Part shown: piece by piece, positions 53,185 to 62,994 of the stretch
Layout of the letters: every line of letters begins with the position of its first letter
Position numbering within the stretch: position 1 is the stretch's first letter
DNA from: Haladaptatus halobius
Lineage (GTDB): Archaea; Halobacteriota; Halobacteria; Halobacteriales; Haladaptataceae
Direction of reading: 5' to 3'
DNA: 64,000 bases
Assembly: GCF_020618475.1 (NCBI RefSeq)
Contig: NZ_CP085342.1
Span: 62,001-126,000 of the forward strand
Translations under genes and position numbers: made by a program
The notes under the pieces: generated by a model
The model's input: only the letters and a program-made list of their open reading frames with translations
Told to the model about the DNA's origin: nothing
The model's database searches: none

Positions 53185-53430
53185 TCAACGTGGAGAGGCG
53201 ACCGATGGCGGGGTCAGAATTGGCCGCTTTGCGTCGAGGTCGCGATGTCCCTGCTGCTTTGCATACCGTGCCCAGGACTGCAGATACGCACGTGATTCTC
53301 GAAGTTCAACGTTGAGTGGCGCAGCTGCTTCATGCTGTGGATCACCATAGAACCACTGCTCGTCGAATACGGGAGACTGCGACTCAAACTGCGGATCTCC
53401 GTAGTACCACTCCTCAACGTTCATTGTCAT
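53185..53430 (-). CDS. 81-aa protein with WxYGDPQ repeat
   Basis: Start ATG with a strong Shine-Dalgarno AAGGAGGAA eight to nine bases upstream. MTMNVEEWYYGDPQFESQSP is followed by FDEQWFYGDPQHEAAAP: the (E)(E/Q)W(Y/F)YGDPQ unit occurs twice, 19 residues apart. Then LRESRAYLQSWARYAKQQ. No family recognised. The repeat is distinctive and the start signals are good, so I regard it as real. Confidence 0.65.
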   Translation of the reverse strand: MTMNVEEWYYGDPQFESQSPVFDEQWFYGDPQHEAAAPLNVELRESRAYLQSWARYAKQQGHRDLDAKRPILTPPSVASPR

Positions 53431-54472
53431 TTTGCATTCCTCCTTGCCGTGGATCCTCACTCCTGACGTTACTGAGCAGGCGGACTGACTCTCTACCCCT
53501 TAGTCCGTGCGCCAACAGCATGAATTATATTACCTATTTACCAACAGAATGTATAACAATCGCAAGTCGACAACCACTCACATCAGCAGAGAATTTCGAG
53601 ACGCGGCAGCACCTCCTTCCGTTACTTCTAAAACGGACGTGACCCATCCCTGGAAGACTCCTCCCTTGCTCTCTCCCGCGCCTCGGATCGTTGATCTACA
53701 CAAAATATCGTTCACGAGAAGAATGAATACGAAGTAATATAAGATACCTGGAGGACGCGTGGAACGAGAACTTTCGTGGAGAGGGTGTGGTCATAGTGAC
53801 GGGAAGCCAGCCCACCACCAGCGCTCTCGGCACCGCCACGCGTCCACCGGACCCCGGAAACCCGTGTTGCGCCCACTGGCTCAGGGCAGTTCTTTCATCG
53901 CGTGACTCATCCTTAGTTATTAGTTGTGTACGCAGCTACAGGGAGTAGTTGTCTCCCAGCTATTATTGTGGAGTGTTACTCACAATCGAGCTCGATCGAA
54001 GACTGAGGAAATCATACGTAATTGGAAGCGTTTTCTGGTGGCGGTCGATTCAGAACCAGGACAGTTCGGACATACCTGATTGCGGACGTGGGAAAAAGTG
54101 GAGCCGAAAACACAGGTACAAGTAGTAGTCCAAGAGTCAAATTCATCGGTAGCAATGAAGGTACGCTCGTACCAGATAGCCGTCCGCTATCACTATTACC
54201 AGTACTGGTGCTAGTGCCGTCAATTAGTCACTGCTAGGTGGTGAGAGCAAAACAGGAACCGGGAAGCATGACCGAGTTTCAGATGGATATTTTAGCTTAT
54301 AATCTTGCCATCTTTGTCGTACTACTGGTTATCAAGTAACCGAGCTCGACAAAAACTACTCGACTCCAATACTTGGATGTCGTGAAGATCCCTCCGAAAC
54401 TGATGCTTTCCTCGTACCTAATACAGCTATCCCCTCTCCCGCTGTATTGTCTGTTAAGGGAGTGAATTACTG
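53431..54472. other. intergenic, GC-rich patch and tiny ORF
   Basis: A GC-rich stretch (about 53760-53900) contrasts with its AT-rich surroundings and could be structured RNA or element debris; I could not fold it convincingly. Positions 54270-54341 encode MTEFQMDILAYNLAIFVVLL plus three residues, a 23-aa possible single-helix peptide, unsupported. Confidence 0.3.
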
Positions 54473-54862
54473 ATGCTGACTATTCCCACCCCACCCGACT
54501 CACTGCCGAAATATCTTGCCGAGGGGCTGCAAAAGCAGGATGTCGAGACGCTGAACGACGTTGAGGCGTATACCCAAGAACTCCGCTTATATCGGGCGGC
54601 GCAGGCACATGCCACGCGCGCCCTGGCCGCCGAAGACCATGACGTTGACCCGGTGACAGCCGACGAACTCGCCGAGAAAGTCCACGCAAAGGACATCCCC
54701 GAAGATGCTGTCGATTGGGACGAGATTTTCGCCTCGGGGGTGCCAGCGAAGGCGACGCTGACGACGAAGACCATCAACGACAACCAGTACTGGTATTTCC
54801 AGTGGCGGGAGGGCGACCAGATGAAATCACAGTGTATTGCGCCAGTCACTCCGAATCGGTGA
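54473..54862 (+). CDS. DUF6788-like conserved haloarchaeal protein
   Basis: A 129-residue acidic protein beginning MLTIPTPPDSLPKYLAEGLQ, a start I associate with a haloarchaeal family of plasmid and accessory regions. A helical middle (ELRLYRAAQAHATRALAAED) follows, then a C-terminal beta part YWYFQWREGDQMKSQCIAPV, which resembles the YYYWRWREGGK.KSKY.G pattern of DUF6788. Function unknown. More GC-rich than its flanks. Confidence 0.6.
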   Translation: MLTIPTPPDSLPKYLAEGLQKQDVETLNDVEAYTQELRLYRAAQAHATRALAAEDHDVDPVTADELAEKVHAKDIPEDAVDWDEIFASGVPAKATLTTKTINDNQYWYFQWREGDQMKSQCIAPVTPNR

Positions 54863-55554
54863 CTGCTTCCGATCCCCGAAGGTGACGAGGAGGGATGTTT
54901 TCGTGTCTTGGCCATATACTACTCCATGAACCGGTGGGGTGTCTATGAGCATGTCAAACACGAATGGCGATACTAATGTCGTCCAAACCGAACTTCGTCT
55001 TGACGAACTGAACGATGCTAGAATGAGAATTGTGCTAACAAGAAACGAACACTGCATTGCCATCTCCTTCACTAGAACGTCAGCAGTATCATAGTCGTCC
55101 AATAAACCACAGGAGATCTCGAGTAAGGTGGCGGTGGTGCAGCGGTTCTGGAGCCCGGAGTTGATTGTCACCGAGTCCACCCGTCGTGATCTGGGACTGG
55201 CTAGTCCGTCATTGATCCAGCTCATGCTGGACATCCTCGGTCAAGAGGTCGAGCTCCTAGTTATACAGCCCGATCTCGATGGGACAACTCGTCGAATGAA
55301 TCTCCAGACGACTCGGTGACTGCGGTTTGAGCTTTTCATCTTACGCTAAACCCTCGTCCCAGCTCGACCGCCAAGATGAGTGGAGTTACGTTTAACGACC
55401 GTTATATGAATGTGGCGTTCGGTTGGGCGTAGATCATATGAATAAGGCTGCGAAATTACCGGTAAGCCATGTAGGACGGTTACTTCGGCGACCGTCTCAT
55501 CTCCACATTGACGGAGGCCATTAACTACTCCTTTTCACAGTCTCTACTTTATAG
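54863..55554. other. intergenic, only weak ORFs
   Basis: A plus-strand frame at 54945-55094 encodes 49 residues (MSMSNTNGDTNVVQTELRLD onward) and another at 55128-55319 begins with GTG (MAVVQRFWSPELIVTESTRR). A long minus frame overlaps both. None has family support. Confidence 0.3.
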
Positions 55555-55929
55555 ATGGCCACGACGGCCGTGCCCATGAACGTCTCCAGCCACCGACAGG
55601 CGGTTCGCCTCAACCTGTCCCGGAAAGAACAGTGGGTGCTCCATCATGTGGTGTTAGATCGTATCGAATTAGAAACACGGGACCCAGAGGATACCGATCC
55701 ACCGCCACTTCGTGTGTTCCATGCGTTCGAGAAACTGAACGCCCATGCTAAAACGGAGAGCCAGCAGTTCACATTCACACTGGGTGAACGAGAGTGCCTA
55801 TACGAGCAACTCCGCCGGTACGCCATGGAGCCACATACACCGGAATGCGACCGTACTGTCGCCATCCAGCTACTGCCACGACTTGCAAATCCCATGCGTA
55901 GGGGCTTGGTCTGTAACGAGAGCGGATAA
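55555..55929 (+). CDS. conserved haloarchaeal 124-aa protein
   Basis: MATTAVPMNVSSHRQAVRLN, then LSRKEQWVLHHVVLDRIELE, and LGERECLYEQLRRYAMEPHT. The SR.EQW..HH..LDRIE stretch is shared with a family of small haloarchaeal proteins (I recall it as DUF7853-like, not certain). Acidic, helical, no membrane segment. The ATG lies just after CTTTATAG, so the transcript could be leaderless only if TATA is further upstream. Confidence 0.6.
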   Translation: MATTAVPMNVSSHRQAVRLNLSRKEQWVLHHVVLDRIELETRDPEDTDPPPLRVFHAFEKLNAHAKTESQQFTFTLGERECLYEQLRRYAMEPHTPECDRTVAIQLLPRLANPMRRGLVCNESG

Positions 55930-56829
55930 CGAATGACTTGCATCCCTTTTTTATACGTAACTAATCGAGATGGGCCGGGTGGGACAGAGGCAGACGTTCT
56001 TGCGGTAGGTGCACTAGAATAAGCATCTGGAGGAGGACGATCACCCTCTACCCGTGGATTAAATAACTAAAGCCCATTTGATCTATGTCGACCTGACTCA
56101 ACAGCGCCGACTTAAGCACTTCTGAGGGCTTGGATGGTGGCTATTGGTTAGGACCCCTCGATCGTAAGCATCCTCCGATAGATGGTTAGACGTTATTCAT
56201 CTGTTGGCTGGTTGTTTCACCACATATTAAGCACGTTATCGCCCTGGCGGTAACGTCGCGTTGTTCGTCCGACATGGTCTGTTAACACTGATTTCGTCTT
56301 CTCGTCGTAGATTTCATACGTTCGCAATCCAGCACAACGGTTCGATGAAACTTGCTCAGTTTATTTATTGCTCATCTCCCAGAATTGCAGTCGCGACTCG
56401 GAAAACAGTCGTCTCGGTCGTTCTCGAACCGAATCGATGCGCGCTTCGACGAGCAGTTCCTCGAGTGCTACAACTCCGACCGCCTCCATTTCGAACCCCA
56501 CCACGTGCGCGGACGCGGTAGCGCCGTGGTCTCGTGGGTCGATTCTGCGACCAAAATCCTATCACTAGTTCTGTTTATATCGACTCGTCCACTGGCGCGA
56601 CGTGCTCTCTTATTCGCACTCGACTCTAAATCCGGAGCAGGAACAACAATCTTCATAGGGGAGGATGACTGTTGGTGGTGGGTCGGCTTTCGTAGCGCCC
56701 GCTGTCACCCCGACAGAGACGTAAAACGAGAGCAATAAACCTGATTCTGTGTTAAGCCCAGCGATACCTAGCATCTCTCAGTTCACTAGAGCAATTGCTG
56801 TTAACTGCTGAAAATTGGAACGGTTCCTC
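55930..56829. other. intergenic, possible coding remnant
   Basis: An open frame at 56352-56738 (128 codons) reads RFDEQFLECYNSDRLHFEPH in its middle, protein-like, but its ends are basic and odd. It could be a decayed gene or element end. No family recognised. Confidence 0.3.
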
Positions 56830-57570
56830 TCAGTCGTCGTCGCTCGGTTGCGGACTCGGGGTTCCCTGATTCGCGCTGCTCATCCACCCCTCGATGTGTT
56901 CGGCGACATAGTCCCGACCACCCCATCCGAAGGCAACACCAGCGCCGATGGCGATGGCCGCGGCAAGGCCCCACGCAAGGGCACGAGCGAACAGATAGAG
57001 AATACCCACGTCAATGCCCATCGTGTCGAGACCGATGACGATGGCAGTGAAGTACAGGAACAGTCGAGTCCCTGTGGCGAACCACTGGGTGTACGCGGTA
57101 TGGGTCGCCGCGCGGGTTCGCATGATCGCGTCGCCGATGAAATCAGCGACCACGAATCCTAAGACGATGACCAACAGTCCCGCAATCAGCGCGGGGAGGT
57201 ACGAGACTGCGGTGGCAACCCATTGCGAAAGCGTCGCAATCGCGAGTACGTTTGCCGCGGCGAGAATCGCCAGCGCGTAGATGAACCACGCGGCGAGTTT
57301 GCCGAACGCTCCCGATACTGCGCTCTCGGTTCCACCGAGCATTCGACCGAGCGGGGTGTCAAGCACCATTCTGTCGAGTTCAATTCGGTCGGCTATTCTA
57401 CGGACAACTGCCGCTGCGGCGCGGCCGATTATCCAACCGATGAGCAGAATGACGAGTGCACCCACGAGTCGTGGCAGTAATGCGATGAACCCTGAGATAG
57501 GGTCTTGCAGCCATCCTGGAAGCCCACCGACCTGTAAGACCGTGCTGGTGAAGACGTCGTAGTGTGTCAT
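56830..57570 (-). CDS. MscS-type TM-helix membrane protein
   Basis: A 246-residue membrane protein with repeated 'conserved TM helix' units as found next to MscS channels: LVGALVILLIGWIIGRAAAA with IADRIELDRMV, and LIAGLLVIVLGFVVADFIGD. Four to five helices; the last, LAWGLAAAIAIGAGVAFGWG, is glycine-zipper-like. It has no MscS beta domain, so it is not a full channel. The ATG giving MTHYDVFTSTV is chosen; seven codons of open frame precede it. GC-rich, like core genes. Confidence 0.8.
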   Translation of the reverse strand: MTHYDVFTSTVLQVGGLPGWLQDPISGFIALLPRLVGALVILLIGWIIGRAAAAVVRRIADRIELDRMVLDTPLGRMLGGTESAVSGAFGKLAAWFIYALAILAAANVLAIATLSQWVATAVSYLPALIAGLLVIVLGFVVADFIGDAIMRTRAATHTAYTQWFATGTRLFLYFTAIVIGLDTMGIDVGILYLFARALAWGLAAAIAIGAGVAFGWGGRDYVAEHIEGWMSSANQGTPSPQPSDDD

Positions 57571-58102
57571 GGTTCGTTCTCCTCCACGCAATTGCGTGGT
57601 TCACCATAAGGTTGGACTACTATCGGTTTGTTGTTGGCCGCCTAACTCGGAGCGGCGAACGAGTAATGCCGAATGAATCTGCAGTCGTTTCACGGACAAT
57701 ACTGTCGGAGAAAGGTTAGAGAAGTCGAGTTAGCGGTAGGCAACAACCATTCGATACCCAGATTGAAGTGTCCGGGAGACCCAGCTTTTCTGAGGTTTAC
57801 AGCCCTGCTTCCACGTTGGGATACAAACCCTTACTCTCTTCTGGTAAATTATTGGCCATATTCGTCGCGTTTCCAGTTCTCTTGGAGCACATACAGCATG
57901 CCGGATGGGACGCCTAAATTAGGTCTGATTTACCAGTGGTCACCCTCTATCAGGACGATTTGTTCAATTGTATTCTAGAAACACTGAGAAACAGCGAAGT
58001 AAATGAAAGGCTTCACTTGAAACAAGGGATGTTTACTGTTGTATTCGGTTCAAAAGGAATTCTTGTGGAGGCCTTGGTACCCCAACGGAATACCGAGCGT
58101 TT
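57571..58102. other. intergenic, no supported gene
   Basis: Only short unconvincing plus-strand frames (57673-57978, 57936-58211). Lower GC than both flanking genes. Confidence 0.35.
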
Positions 58103-59494
58103 TTACCCGATGACGCTCCCGTCGACCTGGCTCACCCACTGGCCATTGTTCTCGTCCCAGACGGCCAGACCTGCAGGATTACCACTTCCACTCCCGTCAT
58201 GGAGCCCCTGATCACCGTCGTACAGTCCAGTGATGGCTGTGAGATTCTGGCGGTTGATGGTTCCGTTCTCACGCGTTCGCATCCCCAGTGGTGACCCACC
58301 GCTATAGAAACTCTCTTCCGAGCCGTCAGTTTGGATAGTCGACCGGGAGACGTTGAGGTCGGTCGAGCCCTCATCATCGACGATGTGGCCGCCCCCGTAC
58401 CCGTTGAATACACAATTCTTGATCTGTCCGTTCTCGCCTGCGTTAATGTGGATGGCGGTGTCGCCGTTGCCGAACGCTTGGAAGTAACACCCTTCGACGA
58501 GGAAATTCTCGTTGAGACCGCCGCGGTGGAAGATGAGATCAATCCGGTTGCCGGTCCCAGGCGAGTACTCTTGACCGTTCGACTCGAGGTAGCAGTCCCG
58601 GACGGTGAATGCGGCGCTGCGGTCGACCAGCACGCCCCAGTCGTCGCAGTGCTGGATCGTGGAATCCCGGATCGTAGTTCCGGCTCCGCCATGCCGGAGC
58701 TGGTAGCCATGATTCCCGGCGCGGTAGACGTTGACGTTGTCGAATAACAGAGAGTTGCTCGCTGAGTTCTGTGGAACATAAACGCCGTCGCCGCCTACGT
58801 CCGAAATATTGATATTTCGAAAGTAGTTGTCGTAGACGGTCGAGAATGATGATCCGTACGGCGTTACCACGAGAGCGGTGCCCGAACACCCAAAGATCGA
58901 GACATCCTGGACGGTTGCGTTCGTATACCCCCTGATGATAACGGCCTTCTTTCCGCCACGGAGCCGCATGTTGCTGAGCATCGGCGACTCGGTGTTATGC
59001 TGCTCACTGGCCTCGAATACAAAGGTATTCGTATTTGAATCGTCGTTGTAGACGAGCGGCGCCGTGTTCGCCATCCCCCGAATATCAACATACTTGTCGA
59101 CGATTACGGGGAAATTCTCCCTGGCAGGATTGTAGCTGTCGGCGATGAGGATCGCTCCGTTCGCGTCCGAGCCGTTCCCTGGAATCACATCGTGGGCCGC
59201 CTGAATAGTCGAGTACTGTCCGTCGCCATCGCCGACGATGTGGATCGTGTCGAAGCTGCTGAAGCCGTCATTACCTGTTCCGTGGTTGGCGCTCGCTCTG
59301 CCCATAAACCCGAGGCCGGCCAGCCCGGCGAGTGCGAACAGCCCTCGCCGGCTCACGTCAAGGTCCGATTCGGCCGGCGTTGACGTACGGTCGCGACGCA
59401 TTTTGGTCGCCTGCTCGTCGTGCGCCTGCCCCTCGTCTACGTCCGCTTTTTCTTTACTGCTCTTCATCTCCGACAAATTTTGGTTCCTACTCAT
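58103..59494 (-). CDS. Tat-exported right-handed beta-helix protein
   Basis: A secreted protein of about 463 residues. A long acidic N-region precedes the Tat motif (DVSRRGLFALAGLAGLGFMG). After FSSFDTIHIVGDGDGQYSTI comes a run of parallel beta-helix turns (AVIIRGYTNATVQDVSIFGC, LLFDNVNVYRAGNHGYQLRH, TIRDSTIQHCDDWGVLVDRS). The C-terminal 60 residues contain GLYDGDQGLHDGSGSGNPAG. The fold occurs in pectate lyases, polysaccharide epimerases and phage-like tail spikes. Polysaccharide binding or cleavage is likely; specificity unknown. Start at the ATG before SRNQNLSEM, with a longer option at 59518. Confidence 0.8.
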   Translation of the reverse strand: MSRNQNLSEMKSSKEKADVDEGQAHDEQATKMRRDRTSTPAESDLDVSRRGLFALAGLAGLGFMGRASANHGTGNDGFSSFDTIHIVGDGDGQYSTIQAAHDVIPGNGSDANGAILIADSYNPARENFPVIVDKYVDIRGMANTAPLVYNDDSNTNTFVFEASEQHNTESPMLSNMRLRGGKKAVIIRGYTNATVQDVSIFGCSGTALVVTPYGSSFSTVYDNYFRNINISDVGGDGVYVPQNSASNSLLFDNVNVYRAGNHGYQLRHGGAGTTIRDSTIQHCDDWGVLVDRSAAFTVRDCYLESNGQEYSPGTGNRIDLIFHRGGLNENFLVEGCYFQAFGNGDTAIHINAGENGQIKNCVFNGYGGGHIVDDEGSTDLNVSRSTIQTDGSEESFYSGGSPLGMRTRENGTINRQNLTAITGLYDGDQGLHDGSGSGNPAGLAVWDENNGQWVSQVDGSVIG

Positions 59495-60327
59495 TGCTTC
59501 ATCACCGCTGGTTTGCATGCCAGCATGGGTTCAAGCAATGACGGAATTAACCTTTGTTATGTACTTTGCGAGGTTATATTCAAGGCTGATAACTGAGATG
59601 TAACATCTACTACCGCGTTCGACACCGGCGTTCATTCAATTCGCGAATGTCCGCAATTTTGAGCATCTGAAGCTTTTTCGGCCGAGTAGAGAAATCCTGT
59701 ACGCCCGACCGTGGCGCGTAGGTAGCGTATACCTTCAGGATTGGCGGTGAAACCTGCCGGTTCGTCGCGATCCACTGCGGTACGGGACTGACTTTCGGCC
59801 GGGTGAACGAGCATTAAGTAAAAGTGCTGCGAGCATATCTCACCGTATCGGTTTGTTGTATCTACTAAATCAATAAGCGGAAGTAGAAGCTACACGGAAA
59901 GGTAGTAGAAAATATGCGCACGAGTTACGCCCGCTTGAGCCATCAAAATCAGCACTCCATTCTACAAGCAATTGAAAGAGAGGGGTAACATGGTCAGCAC
60001 AATGTCTGCAATCACCTGTATACTCTATAGCCAGCGTTTCAGTCACTCCCCCGAATGGTCGTGCTCAGTAAATTGAGTATACTGCTGAAGATAGACTCGT
60101 CGCCCGAGAATCGGCATGTATACCCGGTCTTAGCATCCCCAAGAGACACTGCCCGAAGATAATCTAGGTGATCTGCCCCGACCTCCATTACCACCTCCGC
60201 CACCCGCTGGTAGCGGATGATGTAGGCGTTGTAATCGTCCAGCAAACGTAGCAAGAATTTGAGGATGATGTCAATATGTCACGGCCATTTTTAAAGGAGT
60301 AAAAAGAACCACTGAGGGTATTCAACA
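59495..60327. other. intergenic, one weak minus-strand ORF
   Basis: A 71-codon minus-strand frame (60039-60254, MLRLLDDYNAYIIRYQRVAE) has protein-like composition but no family. Another minus frame at 59632-59814 (VDRDEPAGFTANPEGIRYL) could be transposase debris. Confidence 0.3.
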
Positions 60328-60507
60328 ATGACTGCTAAACAACGAGAAAAAATCAAACCGGGTTTGACAATCCTACTGAGTAGGATGCTTGCGTACCCAA
60401 TACTTCTTTTGATAGAATTGAGTCACTGGGCGCTTCACGGAACATGGTATCGGTACTCGCCGGGAGAACTCGCTCAGGAACTCTTTAAGAACTATAGCTC
60501 TCAATAA
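60328..60507 (+). CDS. 59-aa single-helix membrane protein
   Basis: MTAKQREKIKPGLTILLSRM with a hydrophobic helix LAYPILLLIELSHWAL, then GTWYRYSPGELAQELFKNYS. The basic start predicts the N-terminus inside. A weak match in layout to the protein at 2495. No Shine-Dalgarno. No family recognised. Confidence 0.5.
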   Translation: MTAKQREKIKPGLTILLSRMLAYPILLLIELSHWALHGTWYRYSPGELAQELFKNYSSQ

Positions 60508-60787
60508 ATACCCGTGTATGTGAGCAAGAGATAATTACATGACGGATTTGAATAAACATGGTACAGCGCGTTGAGCTCCTCAACACTGCTTTCACCGTCG
60601 TCTAGAAAGTCTTGAATTGTCGCGGTGATCAGATAGACGAACGCGATCACACGGGGGGCGATACCTGCTCCGTTTATCCACCCAAATACCTGACAACGCG
60701 GCAGCCCTGCTAATAGAATCGATAAATCGCGGGAACCAACATTATCTTATATGATATTCACTAACATAGTCTAGGGAGTAGCCGAGC

Positions 60788-61246
60788 ATGTTCAACCGAA
60801 TACTCATTCCGACTGACGGCAGCGAGGAAGTTTTTCCGGCTGTCGAGACGGGATTTGAGATCGCTCAAACCCACAGTGCTACTATCCATGTGCTTTACGT
60901 AGTAAAAAAACAACAACCGTTTGCTGAATTCGGCGGAGGGGTGGGCTGGTGGTACGATCTCATGGAGCAGTTCGAGAAGGAAGGCGAACGCTCGACGACA
61001 GAAATTGCGGCGCAAGCCAACAATATTGGTATCAATACTAAAACAGCCATTCGCCGAGGAATCCCTCAGAATACTATCCTCGTGTATGCAGACGAACACG
61101 ACATCGATCTAATCGTCATGGGAACGCACGGCAGAACGGGCGTTACACGTGCGCTGATGGGGAGCGTAACTGAAACAGTCGTTCGGCACGCTGATATACC
61201 CGTATTAACGGTGAGCAGGGATACTGGAATGAGACTAGAAAATTGA
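60788..61246 (+). CDS. universal stress protein (UspA family)
   Basis: A 152-residue USP: MFNRILIPTDGSEEVFPAVE at the start, IDLIVMGTHGRTGVTRALMG (ATP-binding G-x2-G-x9-G then SVTETVVRH), and IPVLTVSRD at the end. Unlike the copy at 30.8 kb, the full nucleotide-binding loop is kept. Stands alone after a TATA-like region. Confidence 0.92.
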   Translation: MFNRILIPTDGSEEVFPAVETGFEIAQTHSATIHVLYVVKKQQPFAEFGGGVGWWYDLMEQFEKEGERSTTEIAAQANNIGINTKTAIRRGIPQNTILVYADEHDIDLIVMGTHGRTGVTRALMGSVTETVVRHADIPVLTVSRDTGMRLEN

Positions 61247-61548
61247 ATCCATCATTCCGGACAGTAGACTCATCTAAGCAACCGAGGGGGAGCGGAGTGA
61301 ATAGGATAATTCATCTTAGTTGTTGCACATCACAGGCCGATCGAATAGTGGTGATTCGTGAGGAAGATCAGTCCGATTCCCTGTATGCCCAGGCCAATCG
61401 CAAGCGCATTGAGATTAAGTGAGTATCCAAGGTCAGCAACCGAGACGATAGATTCAGATTATTTTCATGAATACTCCTACACTGATTCATTGCTATTATC
61501 TGTAGCCAAAAACGCGAAGATAGAGCTCACGAAGAGTATTAGTAAGCC
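61247..61548. other. intergenic with membrane-protein remnant
   Basis: On the minus strand an open piece of about 42 codons (LNLNALAIGLGIQGIGLIFL, then a stop at 61330-61332) looks like the last helix of a lost membrane protein. Confidence 0.35.
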
Positions 61549-61845
61549 ATGCCAGACACCCTCATCACACGCATCCGGGATCTTCGTGATGCACAGCCAA
61601 CGCAATACGGCTTGCTCTCTGCGCATCATCAGGAGGTTCAGCAGGCACTTGAAGCATGTCAGCGCAACTATCCCTGCATGAGCCAACTCTATGAGACGCT
61701 TGACGAACCAAACCTCGATCGGCGTATGCTTGGGAATATTCTCTCGCTGCTCGTCCAGTTCGACAAAATAACACTCGCGAAATTACTCCTTCGATTCGAT
61801 AACTCTCGGCTGAAAGATCAGCCAAAAGCCGAGTCTGACGCCTGA
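61549..61845 (+). CDS. small winged-helix-like protein, copy B
   Basis: Near copy of the protein at 28262: the first about 76 residues differ at only a handful of positions (MPDTLITRIRDLRDAQPTQY, LDRRMLGNILSLLVQF). After LLVQF the sequences part: copy B continues DKITLAKLLLRFDNSRLKDQ, with only weak likeness to the wing of copy A, and is shorter (98 aa). The upstream dozen bases (GTATTAGTAARCC) are conserved too. Function unknown. Confidence 0.6.
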   Translation: MPDTLITRIRDLRDAQPTQYGLLSAHHQEVQQALEACQRNYPCMSQLYETLDEPNLDRRMLGNILSLLVQFDKITLAKLLLRFDNSRLKDQPKAESDA

Positions 61846-62035
61846 GATATTTGTCTCCGTTCATGCGGCCGAGAAACGTTGGAATGACATGCTACGATAA
61901 TTATAAATAATACAGCAATTTAGGGAACGCCATACCACTTGTCTCATGCTTTACTCTTTGCTCTCAGAGATCGAAACACCGTTTGGGTGGCCATTTAGTA
62001 CAAATAGCTAGCGTTCTTTAGTATGTAGATGAACC

Positions 62036-62374
62036 ATGGCAGATTACGACATGCACGACCCCGAGTACTCAGAGACGACATCAGACGAGTGGGACTCCCC
62101 ACAAGAGGAGGATTTTGACACTGATGATCTCTCCGAGATCGACCACCACTTTGTTCTGTCAGCGGCAGGCTTCCCACCGGATAACTTTACTGACCTCAAA
62201 CTTCCGGTCGTGAGCCCTGACGGTACCCTCAATGAAAATGCCTTGCAGGCTGCCCACGGTGGGGCTCATAGTGTTGAAGCAATCGACGATATTGACGATG
62301 ATACCAAACAAGACGTGAAGAACCTCCTTGAGGAACTCTCTCAAAATGAGTTCAACGCAGATATCGGTGACTAA
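62036..62374 (+). CDS. conserved acidic haloarchaeal protein, 112 aa
   Basis: A very acidic N-terminal third (MADYDMHDPEYSETTSDEWD), then HHFVLSAAGFPPDNFTDLKL and PVVSPDGTLNENALQAAHGG, and a C-terminal helix. The LP VV.PDG.....AL..AH pattern recalls a domain seen at the start of phage prohead proteases and many small haloarchaeal proteins; this is from memory and weak. Cytoplasmic. Function unknown. Confidence 0.6.
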   Translation: MADYDMHDPEYSETTSDEWDSPQEEDFDTDDLSEIDHHFVLSAAGFPPDNFTDLKLPVVSPDGTLNENALQAAHGGAHSVEAIDDIDDDTKQDVKNLLEELSQNEFNADIGD

Positions 62375-62994
62375 GCCCCAATGGCCTGGAATTACCATGG
62401 TTGTCCGACGGTTTCGCCAGTCGGGAGTGACGGAATGGTTCACTGCCAAGCAATATCCACATAGTTTGTTTCGGCAGCAGTCGGGTGGGGAGAGATAGTC
62501 AGTGAAATTACCGCCGACGAGATACGGTTGTGTGTAGCTTCTAAGTGACTGAGTTCGTGCTGCTTGGTGCGAATTTTCTTTGAGGCTCATCTCGATAAGT
62601 CATCACCTGCAAGTTGCGTGCGGCAGCGAGTCCCGCTCGATGGTGCAACAAACATGCTCCCAGTCAAGTTACGACTTGTCGAGTTGAGTATTCTTTTTAT
62701 CCATCTCCCTGATCAAGTACTGTGGTTGCGCCACCGCGGCACTAATGTATCAAGCTCGAGTTTGATATCTCTGAGATCTCTGTGGTCAATGGTTCTACTT
62801 TTGTACCTATACTTGAACCGTGATCTTTCTAATCACATAGTTATCAGTGAGCTCCGTTCACGGTCGAATTGCGTCATCGAACGAGGATACGTTTTCTGGC
62901 GTATGAAATCTGCGTCTGCACTGGTTAATGTGTTTCAAATCGCCCAGAAGGCCTATTGAAAGTCGCGTTGCCAACTTAGTAGAGTGATGACAAA
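62375..62994. other. intergenic, no supported gene
   Basis: A 131-codon plus-strand frame (62564-62959) is Ser/Leu-rich and has no family; I regard it as chance. AT-rich to the right. Confidence 0.3.

Noticed and set aside
53760..53900. GC-rich patch as RNase P or SRP RNA
   Set aside because: Conserved RNase P and SRP helix sequences were looked for by eye and not found.
54454..54915. Ser/Ala-rich 153-codon minus-strand ORF
   Set aside because: Shadow of the DUF6788-like gene.
62564..62959. 131-codon plus-strand ORF
   Set aside because: Composition unlike halophilic proteins, no start signal, no family.
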